Assembly: GCF_002927635.1 (NCBI RefSeq)
Contig: NZ_PRDS01000001.1
Location: 496,001-560,000, forward strand
Origin: Albidovulum inexpectatum
Lineage (GTDB): Bacteria; Pseudomonadota; Alphaproteobacteria; Rhodobacterales; Rhodobacteraceae
Direction: 5' to 3'
DNA: 64,000 nucleotides
Shown here: one piece after another, positions 20,210-28,924 of the stretch
Position numbering within the stretch: position 1 is the first letter of the stretch
How the letters are laid out: the number at the start of each line of letters is the position of its first letter
Notes under the pieces: model-generated
What the model was told of the DNA's origin: nothing
What the model saw: the letters and a program-made list of their open reading frames with translations, nothing else
The model's database searches: none
Program-made: the position numbers and the translations under genes

Positions 20210-21286
20210 ATGTTCTATCGCGAGGCAGGTGACTTCAAGACGTCCTATGTCGAGGACAGCCAGACCTTTCCCCTGCGGCTGGACAGGCGGGCCTATTATG
20301 TACTGCTGGCCGTGGCCTTCGGCGTGGTGCCGCTGTTCATCAACGATTATTGGGCGAACGCCGTTTTCGTGCCTTTCCTGATCTATGCGATCGCGGCGCT
20401 GGGGCTGAACATCCTGACGGGCTATTGCGGGCAGGTCAGCCTGGGGACCGGGGGCTTCATGGCGGTCGGGGCCTATTCGGTCTACAAGCTGATGACGGCC
20501 TTTCCGGATGTCTCGATCGTGATCCATATCCTGCTGGCCGGGCTGATCACGGCGGGCGTCGGGCTGCTGTTCGGGCTGCCGTCGCTGCGCATCAAGGGTT
20601 TCTATCTTGCCGTGGCGACGCTTGCCGCGCAGTTCTTCCTTGTCTGGCTGTTCAACAAGGTGCCGTGGTTCTACAATTACTCGGCCTCGGGCCAGATCTC
20701 GGCGCCCGAGCGCACGGTCCTTGGCCATGCGGTGACCGGGCCCAACACGACGGCCGCGGCGAAATACCTGATCTGCCTGACATTGCTGTTCGCGCTGGCC
20801 TGGCTGGCGCGCAACCTGACCCGCGGCGCCTTCGGACGCAAGTGGATGGCCATTCGCGACATGGACATCGCTGCCGAAATCATCGGCGTCAATCCCCTGA
20901 CCGCCAAGCTGTCGGCCTTTGCGGTGTCGTCCTTCTATATCGGCGTGGCCGGGGCGCTGCTGTTCTCGGTCTATCTGGGCGCGGCCGAAGTGGGCGAGGC
21001 CTTCGGCATCCAGAAATCGTTCCTGGTGCTGTTCATGGTGATCATCGGCGGCCTTGGCTCGATCTTCGGCAGCTTTGCGGGGGCGGCCTTCATGGTGCTG
21101 CTGCCCGTCCTTCTCAAGAACGTGCTGGTGGGCCAGCTGGGCTGGGCGACGGACCTTGCCGCCCATATCGAGCTGATGATCGTCGGCGGCCTGATCGTCA
21201 CCTTCCTGATCGTCGAGCCGCACGGCCTGGCCCAGCTGTGGCGCCTGACCAAGGAAAAACTCCGGCTGTGGCCCTTCCCGCACTAG
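20210..21286 (+). CDS. Branched-chain-amino-acid-type ABC permease (LivM-like)
   Basis: A 358-residue permease with about nine to ten hydrophobic helices and the LivM blocks ALGLNILTGYCGQVSLGTGGFMAVGAY, GLPSLRIKGFYLAVATLA and GRKWMAIRDMDIAAEIIGV. The ATG follows an AGAGAGGGG SD. Unusually for LivM, about 25 polar residues (FYREAGDFKTSYVEDSQTF) precede the first helix. It partners the LivH-like subunit. Confidence 0.92.
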   Translation: MFYREAGDFKTSYVEDSQTFPLRLDRRAYYVLLAVAFGVVPLFINDYWANAVFVPFLIYAIAALGLNILTGYCGQVSLGTGGFMAVGAYSVYKLMTAFPDVSIVIHILLAGLITAGVGLLFGLPSLRIKGFYLAVATLAAQFFLVWLFNKVPWFYNYSASGQISAPERTVLGHAVTGPNTTAAAKYLICLTLLFALAWLARNLTRGAFGRKWMAIRDMDIAAEIIGVNPLTAKLSAFAVSSFYIGVAGALLFSVYLGAAEVGEAFGIQKSFLVLFMVIIGGLGSIFGSFAGAAFMVLLPVLLKNVLVGQLGWATDLAAHIELMIVGGLIVTFLIVEPHGLAQLWRLTKEKLRLWPFPH

Positions 21287-21356
21287 GATGGCCCGGCCCA
21301 ACGACAAGACCGGCCGACAAGCCGGCGCAAGGACTCAATTCATGGGAGGAAGACCA

Positions 21357-22637
21357 ATGAAGAAGACCCTGACGGCGATCGCCCTGGCCATCGGCCTTGC
21401 GACGCCCGCCATGGCGGATCTGATGATCCCCAACCTCAGCTATCGGACCGGCCCCTATGCCGCGAATGGTGTGCCCTATGCAGATGGCTTCACCGACTAT
21501 TTCACGCTTCTGAACGAACGTGACGGTGGCATCGGCGGCGAAAAGGTCGTCGTGACCGAATGCGAAACGGCTTACAACACCGAAAAGGGTGTCGAATGCT
21601 ACGAGGCCACCAAGGGCCAGGGGGCGCTGGTCTACAACCCGCTGTCCACCGGCATTACCTATCAGCTGATTCCGAAGGTGACGGCCGACAACATCCCGCT
21701 GTACACGCCCGGCTATGGCCGGACCTCGGCCGCCAATGGCAAGGTCTTTGCCAATGTCTTCAACTATCCGGCCAATTACTGGGACGGGGCCTCGATCATC
21801 ATCAAGGACATCCTGAACCGCAATGGCGGCGACATCTCGGGCAAGAAGATCGCGCTGGTCTATCACAACTCGGCCTATGGCAAGGAGCCGATCCGCACGC
21901 TCGAGGAGCTGGCCAAGAAGCATGGCTTCGAACTGACGCTGCTGCCCGTCGATCACCCGGGTCAGGAACAGAAGTCGCAATGGCTGCAGATCCGGCGCGA
22001 GCGGCCCGACTATGTCATCATGTATGGCTGGGGCGTGATGAACGCCGTCGCCATTCAGGAGGCCGTCAACATCCGCTATCCGATGGACCAGTTCTACGGC
22101 ATCTGGTGGTCGGGGTCGGAAAACGACGTGCTGCCGGCAGGCGAGGGCGCGAATGGCTACCGGATGATCTCGTTCCATGGCACCGGGTCCGACTATCCGG
22201 TCTATCAGGACCTCAAGAAATACGTCTATGACGCCGGCAAGGCGGCGGGCGACGGATCGAACCCGGGCAACGTGCTGTATTCGCGCGGCATGTATGCCGC
22301 GATGGTGATTGCCGAGGCCATCCGCACCGCCCAGGAACTGGCCGGTCATTCGAACGTGACCCCGGCCGAGGTCCGCGACGGCTTCGAGGCCCTGAACCTG
22401 ACCGAAGAGCGTCTGGCCGAGCTTGGCCTGCCGGGCTTCTCGCAGCCGATCCAGGCCTCGTGCGAGGATCACGGCGGCCCGGGCACGGCCATGATCTTCC
22501 AGTGGGATGCCGCGGCCAAGAAGTGGAACCCGGCTTCCGACTGGCTGGCATCGGATTCCGAAATCATCGACCCGCTGATTGCCGAAGACTCCGCCGCCTT
22601 CGCGGCCGAAAACGGCATCGCCGAGCGCTGCAACTGA
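21357..22637 (+). CDS. ABC transporter periplasmic substrate-binding protein
   Basis: A 426-residue type I periplasmic binding protein (Leu/Ile/Val-binding family) with a signal peptide (MKKTLTAIALAIGLATPAMA). It keeps the fold blocks YADGFTDYFTLLNERDGGIGG, KIALVYHNSAYGKE and RRERPDYVIMYGWG. Two internal Cys pairs are visible (ECETAYNTEKGVEC near 75-90, and SCEDHG near the C-terminus). GGGAGGA lies upstream of the ATG; a start at 21288 was rejected because it would bury the signal peptide. It differs enough from LivJ/LivK that a carboxylate, not an amino acid, is plausible given the flanking acyl-CoA ligases. Confidence 0.9.
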   Translation: MKKTLTAIALAIGLATPAMADLMIPNLSYRTGPYAANGVPYADGFTDYFTLLNERDGGIGGEKVVVTECETAYNTEKGVECYEATKGQGALVYNPLSTGITYQLIPKVTADNIPLYTPGYGRTSAANGKVFANVFNYPANYWDGASIIIKDILNRNGGDISGKKIALVYHNSAYGKEPIRTLEELAKKHGFELTLLPVDHPGQEQKSQWLQIRRERPDYVIMYGWGVMNAVAIQEAVNIRYPMDQFYGIWWSGSENDVLPAGEGANGYRMISFHGTGSDYPVYQDLKKYVYDAGKAAGDGSNPGNVLYSRGMYAAMVIAEAIRTAQELAGHSNVTPAEVRDGFEALNLTEERLAELGLPGFSQPIQASCEDHGGPGTAMIFQWDAAAKKWNPASDWLASDSEIIDPLIAEDSAAFAAENGIAERCN

Positions 22638-22646
22638 CCTGACCCG

Positions 22647-22672
22647 CCCCGGCCCGCATTGCCGGGCCGGGG
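22647..22672 (+). other. GC-rich mRNA stem-loop between binding-protein and ATPase genes
   Basis: A perfect 10-bp inverted repeat (CCCCGGCCCG / CGGGCCGGGG) with a 6-nt loop lies 10 nt after the binding-protein stop. No T-tract follows, so it is unlikely to be a full terminator. Stem-loops in this position usually protect the 3' end of the abundant binding-protein mRNA and reduce downstream expression. Confidence 0.55.
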
Positions 22673-22704
22673 TATCCGCACAACACAAGGCCCGGAGAAC
22701 ACCG

Positions 22705-23523
22705 ATGCTGGACGCCGGACGGACCGAGACCCTGCTTGAGGTCAACAATATCGAGGTGATCTACAACCACGTGATCCTCGTGCTGAAGGGGGTCAGCCTG
22801 ACCGTGCCCAAGGGCGGCATCACCGCGCTTCTGGGCGGAAACGGCGCGGGCAAGACGACGACGCTGAAGGCGATCTCCAGCCTGCTGCGATCGGAACGCG
22901 GCGAGGTGACGAAGGGCTCGATCCTGTATCGCGGGCAGCGCGTGCAGGACCTGGACCCGGCCGAACTGGTGCGCATGGGCGTCATCCAGGTGATGGAGGG
23001 CCGCCACTGCTTCGAGCACCTGACCATCGAGGAAAACCTGCTGACCGGCGCCTATACCCGCAGCGACAAGGGCCAGATCGCCGCCGATCTGGAGATGGTC
23101 TATTCCTATTTCCCGCGCCTGAAGGAACGCCGCCGCAGCCAGGCGGGCTACACTTCGGGCGGCGAACAGCAGATGTGCGCCATCGGCCGCGCCCTGATGA
23201 GCCGGCCCGAGACGATCCTTCTGGACGAACCCAGCATGGGCCTTGCCCCACAGCTGGTCGAGCAGATCTTCGAGATCGTCAGGGCCGTGAACGAGAACGA
23301 GGGCGTGACCTTCCTGCTGGCCGAACAGAACACCAATGTCGCGCTGCGCTACGCGCATTACGGCTACATCCTGGAATCGGGACGCGTCGTGATGGACGGC
23401 CCCGCGGCCGAGCTGCGCGAGAACCCCGACGTCAAGGAATTCTACCTTGGCATGTCCGACAAGGGCCGCAAGAGCTATCGCGAGGTGCGCAGCTATCGGC
23501 GCCGCAAACGGTGGCTGGGATGA
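22705..23523 (+). CDS. Branched-chain-amino-acid-type ABC transporter ATPase (LivF-like)
   Basis: A 272-residue nucleotide-binding subunit. Walker A is GGNGAGKTT, the LivF marker VMEGRHCFEHLTIEENL is present, the signature region is YTSGGEQQMCAIGRAL, and Walker B is ETILLDEPSMGLAP, with AEQNTNVAL after the H-loop. The C-terminus has a basic tail (SYREVRSYRRRKRW) longer than in standard LivF. The start at 22705 has a CCGGAGA SD. The stop overlaps the ligase start. Confidence 0.92.
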   Translation: MLDAGRTETLLEVNNIEVIYNHVILVLKGVSLTVPKGGITALLGGNGAGKTTTLKAISSLLRSERGEVTKGSILYRGQRVQDLDPAELVRMGVIQVMEGRHCFEHLTIEENLLTGAYTRSDKGQIAADLEMVYSYFPRLKERRRSQAGYTSGGEQQMCAIGRALMSRPETILLDEPSMGLAPQLVEQIFEIVRAVNENEGVTFLLAEQNTNVALRYAHYGYILESGRVVMDGPAAELRENPDVKEFYLGMSDKGRKSYREVRSYRRRKRWLG

Positions 23524-24707
23524 TGAAGGATCGCACCGTGACCCATTACGACGCATTGGAAACCCGTTCGACGGACGAACGCGCGGCAGATCAACTGGCG
23601 GCGCTGAACCGGCAGCTGGCCCTGCATGGGCTGGACCCGTTGTCGGATCTGTCGGAACTGGCCCGGCTGCCCGTCCTGCGCAAGTCCGAGCTGTCGGCCC
23701 GGCAGAAGGCCAATCCACCCTTCGGCGGCCTGCCCGTGTCGAACGTCGCACATGTCTTCCAGTCGCCCGGACCGATCTATGAACCCGGCGGGATCGGGCA
23801 TGACTGGTGGCGCATGGGCCGCTTCCTGCATGCGGCGGGAATAGGGGCGGACGATATCGTCCAGAACTGCTTTGGCTATCATCTGACCCCGGCCGGGATG
23901 ATCTTTGAGAATGGCTGCCGCGCGGTGGGCGCGACGGTCGTTCCCGCGGGAACCGGCCAGACCGATCTGCAGGTGCGCGCCGCGGCCGATATCGGCTCGA
24001 CCGCCTATGCGGGCACGCCGGATTATCTGAAGGTGATCCTTGATCGGGCCGAGGAGATGGGCGAACGCCTGCGCATCACCAAGGCCGCCGTCGGCGGGGG
24101 CGCGTTGTTCCCCAGCCTGCGCCAGCATTACGCCGATCGCGGGATCACGTGCCTGCAATGCTATGCCACCGCCGATCTGGGCAATATCGCCTATGAAAGC
24201 CCCGCGATGGAGGGGATGATCGTGGACGAAGGCGTGATCGTCGAGATCGTCCGCCCCGGCACCGGCGATCCGGTGCCCGAAGGCGAGGTGGGCGAAGTCG
24301 TGGTGACCACGCTGAACCCGGATTATCCGCTGATCCGCTTTGCCACGGGCGATCTGTCGGCCGTCCTGCCGGGGCAAAGCCCCTGTGGGCGCACCAACAT
24401 GCGCATCAAGGGCTGGATGGGCCGGGCCGACCAGACGACCAAGATCAAGGGCATGTTCGTGCGCCCCGAACAGGTCGCGGATCTGTGCGCCCGCCACCCC
24501 GAGATCCGGCGCGCCCGGATCATCGCCACGCGCGAGGGCGAAATGGACCAGATGACAGTCCAGATCGAGACCGAGAGCGGCGATCCGGCACGCTATGAAT
24601 CGTCGGTCACCGCCATTCTGAAGCTGCGCGGCCGGGTCGAGATCGTTCCGCCCGGCAGCCTGCCCAATGATGGCAAGGTGATTGACGATCAGCGCCGCTA
24701 CGAGTGA
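23520..24707 (+). CDS. Phenylacetate-CoA ligase-family protein
   Basis: A 395-residue adenylate-forming protein of the PaaK family. It has ARLPVLRKSEL at the N-terminus, GYHLTPAGMIFENGCRAVGATVVP, CYATADLGNIAYES and the C-terminal MGRADQTTKIKGMFVRPEQV. It lacks part of the N-terminal SSGTTG loop: the region reads VFQSPGPIYEPGG, so ATP binding may be altered. Such shortened PaaK-like proteins recur at the end of Liv-type clusters. The start overlaps the LivF-like stop (ATG at 23520, next ATG 23523). Two different acyl-CoA ligases in one operon may act on two forms of the imported acid. Confidence 0.82.
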   Translation: MMKDRTVTHYDALETRSTDERAADQLAALNRQLALHGLDPLSDLSELARLPVLRKSELSARQKANPPFGGLPVSNVAHVFQSPGPIYEPGGIGHDWWRMGRFLHAAGIGADDIVQNCFGYHLTPAGMIFENGCRAVGATVVPAGTGQTDLQVRAAADIGSTAYAGTPDYLKVILDRAEEMGERLRITKAAVGGGALFPSLRQHYADRGITCLQCYATADLGNIAYESPAMEGMIVDEGVIVEIVRPGTGDPVPEGEVGEVVVTTLNPDYPLIRFATGDLSAVLPGQSPCGRTNMRIKGWMGRADQTTKIKGMFVRPEQVADLCARHPEIRRARIIATREGEMDQMTVQIETESGDPARYESSVTAILKLRGRVEIVPPGSLPNDGKVIDDQRRYE

Positions 24708-24710
24708 CCA

Positions 24711-24729
24711 CCCGCCCCCCGCGGGCGGG
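24711..24729. terminator. GC-rich hairpin between convergent genes
   Basis: A 7-bp perfect stem (CCCGCCC / GGGCGGG, 5-nt loop) fills the 30-bp gap between the convergent PaaK-like gene and ychF. There is no T-run, so termination strength is uncertain. Confidence 0.3.
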
Positions 24730-24737
24730 AACGGTCC

Positions 24738-25835
24738 TCAGGCATTGAACAGGAAGTGCAGGACGTCGCCGTCCTTGACCTCATAGCTCTTGCCCTCGAC
24801 GCGCAGCTTGCCCGCCTCGCGCGCGCCGGCTTCGCCGCCGCAGGCGATATAATCGTCATAGGAAATCGTCTCGGCGCGAATGAAGCCGCGTTCGAAATCG
24901 CCATGGATGACACCCGCGGCCTGTGGCGCGAGCGTACCCTTGCGGATCGTCCAGGCGCGCGCCTCCTTGGGGCCCACGGTGAAATATGTCTGAAGGCCCA
25001 GAAGCTGATAGCCCGCGCGGATCAACCGGTCGAGACCCGGCTCGTCGAGCCCCATCTCGGCCAGGAACATCCTGGCGTCCTCGGGCTCCATCTGCGCCAG
25101 CTCTTCCTCGATCCGGGCCGAGATCACGACGACGCCCGCGCCCTCTTCGCGCGCCATCTGCGCGACCTTTTCGGACAACGCATTGCCGGTCGCGGCCGAG
25201 GCTTCCTCGACGTTGCAGACATACAGGACCGGCTTGGCGGTCAGAAGCTGCAGCATCTTCCATGCCTTGCGGTCTTCCTCGGGCACCTCGACCGTGCGGG
25301 CGGGACGTCCGGCCTCCAGCGCCTCGAGCGCGCGGCGCATCAGCCGTTCCTGCGCCTGCGCATCCTTGTCGCCCGACTTCAGCTTGCGCGCGATATTGGC
25401 CAGACGACGTTCCAGGCTTTCCATGTCGGCGATCATCAGCTCGGTATTGATCACCTCGGCGTCCGAGATCGGATCGATCCGGCCCTCGACATGGGTGATG
25501 TCGTCATCCTCGAAGCAGCGCAGGACATGGGCGATGGCATCGACCTCGCGGATATTGGCCAGGAACTGGTTGCCCAGACCCTCGCCCTTCGAGGCGCCAC
25601 GGACCAGCCCCGCGATGTCGACAAAGGTCATGCGCGTGGGGATGATCTGTTTCGACCCCGCGATTTCGGCCAGACGGTTCAGGCGTTCGTCCGGAACGGC
25701 GACGTCGCCGACATTCGGTTCGATCGTGCAGAAGGGAAAGTTCGCCGCCTGCGCCGCGGCGGTGCGCGTCAGCGCGTTGAAAAGCGTCGACTTGCCGACA
25801 TTCGGCAGTCCGACGATGCCCATGCGGAAACCCAT
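24738..25835 (-). CDS. ychF: Ribosome-associated ATPase/GTPase YchF (OLA1 family)
   Basis: A 365-residue Obg-like NTPase. The G1 motif is GLPNVGKST near residue 10, [14 protein letters not shown] is the G3 region, and VLYVCNVEE replaces a classical NKxD, as in YchF proteins that prefer ATP. It ends with a TGS/ubiquitin-like domain ([32 protein letters not shown]). YchF binds ribosomes and affects translation and the oxidative-stress response. The start at 25835 has a GGAGGG SD; the frame stays open upstream but that sequence is unconserved. Confidence 0.95.
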   Translation of the reverse strand: MGFRMGIVGLPNVGKSTLFNALTRTAAAQAANFPFCTIEPNVGDVAVPDERLNRLAEIAGSKQIIPTRMTFVDIAGLVRGASKGEGLGNQFLANIREVDAIAHVLRCFEDDDITHVEGRIDPISDAEVINTELMIADMESLERRLANIARKLKSGDKDAQAQERLMRRALEALEAGRPARTVEVPEEDRKAWKMLQLLTAKPVLYVCNVEEASAATGNALSEKVAQMAREEGAGVVVISARIEEELAQMEPEDARMFLAEMGLDEPGLDRLIRAGYQLLGLQTYFTVGPKEARAWTIRKGTLAPQAAGVIHGDFERGFIRAETISYDDYIACGGEAGAREAGKLRVEGKSYEVKDGDVLHFLFNA

Positions 25836-26011
25836 GCTTGCCCTCCATTGATCGATCCGGGGCATGTATGGGCGCAACGGGGGCGCGGTCAAGGCCCGCG
25901 GGGCGGCCAGGCCGGGTATCGCACACCACATTTCCTGTTGCGCGGTTCTGGGGCATTGATTTTCCGTCCGCCATTCTGCAAGACCGGAATGCAGTTCAGG
26001 GAGCCCCGTTC

Positions 26012-26803
26012 ATGACCAGGATCGACCGCACGTTCGCCGCGCTTCGCGAAAAGGGAAAGAAAGCCTTTGTCGCCTATATCATGGCGGGCGACCCGGACCG
26101 GCAGACATCCATGCAGATCATGCGCGGCCTGCCGCGCGCCGGCGTGGACATCATCGAACTGGGGATCCCCTTCACCGACCCGATGGCCGACGGCCCGACG
26201 ATCCAGCTGGCCGGACAGCGCGCGCTGGAAGCGGGCCAGACGCTGAACAAGACGCTGGAGATGGTGGCCGAATTCCGCAAAGACGACAACACCACCCCGG
26301 TTGTCCTGATGGGGTATTACAACCCGATCTACAACCATGGCGTGGATCGTTTTCTGGAAGACGCCCGCGCGGCCGGGGTCGATGGGCTGATCGTCGTTGA
26401 TCTGCCGCCCGAAGAGGACGAGGAATTGTGCATCCCCGCCCAGAAGGCCGGGCTGAACTTCATCCGTCTGGCGACGCCCACCACGGATGACTGCCGCCTG
26501 CCGAAGGTGCTGCAGAACACGTCCGGCTTCGTGTATTATGTCTCGATCACCGGGATCACGGGAGCCGCTGCGGCGCGGGCCGAGGATGTCGCCCCCGAAG
26601 TCGCGCGGATCAAGTCGCAGACCGATATTCCCGTCGTGGTCGGCTTTGGCATCCGCACGCCGGACACGGCCCGCGAGATCGCCTCGGTCGCCGATGGCGC
26701 GGTCGTGGGCTCGGCCATCGTCAAGCAGGTCGAAGAGGGTCGCTCGGTCGAGGAGATCCTTGAATTCGTGCGCAGCCTGGCCGAAGGCGCGCATCGGGCC
26801 TGA
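26012..26803 (+). CDS. trpA: Tryptophan synthase alpha subunit
   Basis: A 263-residue TIM-barrel enzyme that releases indole from indole-3-glycerol phosphate and passes it to TrpB. It has the family block [18 protein letters not shown] with the catalytic Glu (IELG) and Asp (FTDP), plus [22 protein letters not shown] and [11 protein letters not shown]. An AGGGAG SD lies 7 nt before the ATG. trpB is not in the window: here trpA stands alone between ychF (divergent) and a ZIP transporter (convergent, 5 bp gap). Confidence 0.96.
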   Translation: MTRIDRTFAALREKGKKAFVAYIMAGDPDRQTSMQIMRGLPRAGVDIIELGIPFTDPMADGPTIQLAGQRALEAGQTLNKTLEMVAEFRKDDNTTPVVLMGYYNPIYNHGVDRFLEDARAAGVDGLIVVDLPPEEDEELCIPAQKAGLNFIRLATPTTDDCRLPKVLQNTSGFVYYVSITGITGAAAARAEDVAPEVARIKSQTDIPVVVGFGIRTPDTAREIASVADGAVVGSAIVKQVEEGRSVEEILEFVRSLAEGAHRA

Positions 26804-26808
26804 ATGTC

Positions 26809-27585
26809 CTAGCCCAGGGAAACATCCAGCACCATCATCAGGACAAGCCCCGCGATCAGGCCGGCGGTCGCCCTGTTCTGGTGTCCGTTCCGGTGTGTCT
26901 CGGGCATGATCTCGTGGCTGATGATGTAGAGCATCGCTCCGGCGGCAAAGGTCAGGCCCCATGGCAGAAGACTGCCCGATACCGTGATCGCGGCGGCCCC
27001 GAGAAACGCGCCCACGGGTTCGACTGCGCCGGTCATGCTTGCGACAAGGAAAGCCCGCCGCCGGTCATAGCCGCGGCCGATCAGCGCGACGGCAACGGCC
27101 AGCCCTTCGGGCATGTCCTGCAGCGATATGCCCGTCATCACCGAGATCCCGTTGGTCAGGTCACCGCCACCAAAGGCCACGCCGATCGACAGGCCTTCGG
27201 GGAAATTGTGGATCGTGATCGCGATGACAAACAGCCAGATCCGCGCCAGCGCGGCCTGTTCGGCCCCGCCTTCGCTTCCGCTGTAGAAGTGTTCATGGGG
27301 CAGGGTCGCGTTCAGCCATGCAACGAATCCCGCGCCCAGCGCGATGCCCGCAGAGGCGATCAGCGAGGCCAGAACGACCGATCCGGTCTGCAGCTCGGCC
27401 GCATCGATCCCCGGAAGGATCAGCGAGAAGAACGACGCCGAAAGCATGACGCCCGCGGCAAATCCCAGCATCGTGTCGGCCGTGCGCGAGGACATGCCCC
27501 GCCCCACCAGCACCGGAGCCGCGCCCGCAGTCGTGGCGATCCACGCGACCAGTCCCCCCAGCGTGCCCCACAAGATTTCCTGCAT
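26809..27585 (-). CDS. ZIP family metal transporter
   Basis: A 258-residue inner-membrane protein with about eight hydrophobic helices. The metal-site motifs of the ZIP family appear as ITIHNFPEGLSIGVAF and ISLQDMPEGLAVAVAL, with GAVEPVGAFLGA behind and a short His-containing loop (LPHEHFYSGSEGG). ZupT/GufA-type ZIPs import zinc or other divalent metals. The second helix motif has QD in place of the usual HN, so metal preference may differ. The start at 27585 is preceded by GGGGACGGGCAGG. Confidence 0.87.
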   Translation of the reverse strand: MQEILWGTLGGLVAWIATTAGAAPVLVGRGMSSRTADTMLGFAAGVMLSASFFSLILPGIDAAELQTGSVVLASLIASAGIALGAGFVAWLNATLPHEHFYSGSEGGAEQAALARIWLFVIAITIHNFPEGLSIGVAFGGGDLTNGISVMTGISLQDMPEGLAVAVALIGRGYDRRRAFLVASMTGAVEPVGAFLGAAAITVSGSLLPWGLTFAAGAMLYIISHEIMPETHRNGHQNRATAGLIAGLVLMMVLDVSLG

Positions 27586-27695
27586 CCTGCCCGTCCCCTG
27601 CCGCCAAATGCGCTTGCATTTCGAATTGTCCCTGGCCGCAGTCAATGGCGTCGCGGCCCGGTTCGCAATGGAAAATATTTGAAGCGCATGCGACA

Positions 27696-27711
27696 AATTG
27701 GTAAGAACTTC
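27696..27711. promoter_or_regulatory. FadR/LldR-type half-site upstream of alpha-hydroxy-acid dehydrogenase
   Basis: AATTGGTAAG lies about 25-35 bp before the ATG. It matches the left half of the GntR/FadR-subfamily consensus for lactate and pyruvate regulators (ATTGGTnnnACCAAT), but the right half (AACTTC) is poor. It may be a degenerate operator or chance. Confidence 0.2.
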
Positions 27712-27733
27712 TGACCGCAGATCGAGGACATCC

Positions 27734-28897
27734 ATGGCCACCATCACCTGTATCGACGATCTGAAGCAGCTCTACCGCCGACGCGTACCGCGCATGTTCT
27801 ACGATTACGCGGAATCTGGCAGCTGGACCGAGCAGACCTTCCGCGAAAATGTCAGCGACTTTTCCCGGATCCACCTGCGCCAGCGCGTTGCTGTGGACAT
27901 GACGAACCGGTCCACGGCAACGACAATGCTGGGGCAGGATGTGGCGATGCCAGTTGCATTGGCGCCGGTCGGCCTGACGGGGATGCAGAGCGCGGATGGC
28001 GAGATCAAGGCGGCGCGCGCTGCCGAACGGTTCGGCGTGCCCTTTACATTGTCCACCATGTCGATCTGTTCGATCGAGGACGTGGCCGAGCATGTCAGCA
28101 AGCCCTTCTGGTTCCAGATCTATGCGCTGAACGACGACGACTTCAACCGGCGCATCATCGACCGCGCAAAGGCGGCTGGCTGTTCGGCGCTGGTGATCAC
28201 GGTCGACCTGCAGATCCTGGGTCAGCGGCACAAGGACCTGAAGAACGGCCTGTCCGCACCGCCGAAATTCACGCTGCCCGTATTGCTGGATCTGGCCACC
28301 AAATGGCGCTGGGGATTCGAGATGCTGGGCACGAAGCGGCGCTTCTTCGGCAATATCGTGGGCCATGTCGAAGGCGTGTCGGACCCCTCGTCGCTGTCGG
28401 CCTGGACGGCCGAGAAATTCGACCCCGCGCTGAACTGGGACCGTATCCGTCGCCTGATGGACATGTGGGGTGGCAAGGTCGTACTGAAGGGCGTCCTGGA
28501 TGTCGAGGATGCCGAACGTGCCGCGGAAATCGGCGCCGATGCAATCGTCGTGTCAAACCATGGTGGGCGGCAGCTCGACGGGGCACCGTCGTCCATCCGC
28601 ATGCTGCGCCCGATCGTCGATGCCGTCGGCAACAAGACCGAGGTCTGGATGGACAGCGGCATCCGCTCGGGCCAGGACGTGCTGAAGGCCGTGGCCATGG
28701 GTGCGCGGGGCGTGATGATCGGACGGGCCTATGTCTATGGCCTGGGCGCAATGGGCGAAGCGGGCGTGACGCGCGCCCTGGAAATCATCCACAAGGAGCT
28801 GGACACGACGATGGCCCTGTGCGGCGAACGGCGCGTGACCGAGCTTGGACGCCACAACCTGTTAGTGCCGCGCGGCTTCAGCGACGGGTGGGAATGA
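27734..28897 (+). CDS. lldD: FMN-dependent alpha-hydroxy-acid dehydrogenase (L-lactate dehydrogenase type)
   Basis: A 387-residue TIM-barrel flavoenzyme that oxidises L-lactate or a related 2-hydroxy acid and passes electrons to the quinone pool. FMN and catalytic blocks visible are VALAPVGLTGM, TLSTMSICSIEDVA, VITVDLQILGQR, the active-site His in VSNHGGRQLDGAPS, and MDSGIRSGQDVLKA. The start at 27734 follows GAGGACATCC. It is divergent from the ZIP transporter across 148 bp. L-lactate is the likely substrate by similarity, but mandelate or glycolate cannot be excluded. Confidence 0.85.
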   Translation: MATITCIDDLKQLYRRRVPRMFYDYAESGSWTEQTFRENVSDFSRIHLRQRVAVDMTNRSTATTMLGQDVAMPVALAPVGLTGMQSADGEIKAARAAERFGVPFTLSTMSICSIEDVAEHVSKPFWFQIYALNDDDFNRRIIDRAKAAGCSALVITVDLQILGQRHKDLKNGLSAPPKFTLPVLLDLATKWRWGFEMLGTKRRFFGNIVGHVEGVSDPSSLSAWTAEKFDPALNWDRIRRLMDMWGGKVVLKGVLDVEDAERAAEIGADAIVVSNHGGRQLDGAPSSIRMLRPIVDAVGNKTEVWMDSGIRSGQDVLKAVAMGARGVMIGRAYVYGLGAMGEAGVTRALEIIHKELDTTMALCGERRVTELGRHNLLVPRGFSDGWE

Positions 28898-28924
28898 CCC
28901 AAGCGCGGTTCGACACGACCGGCT

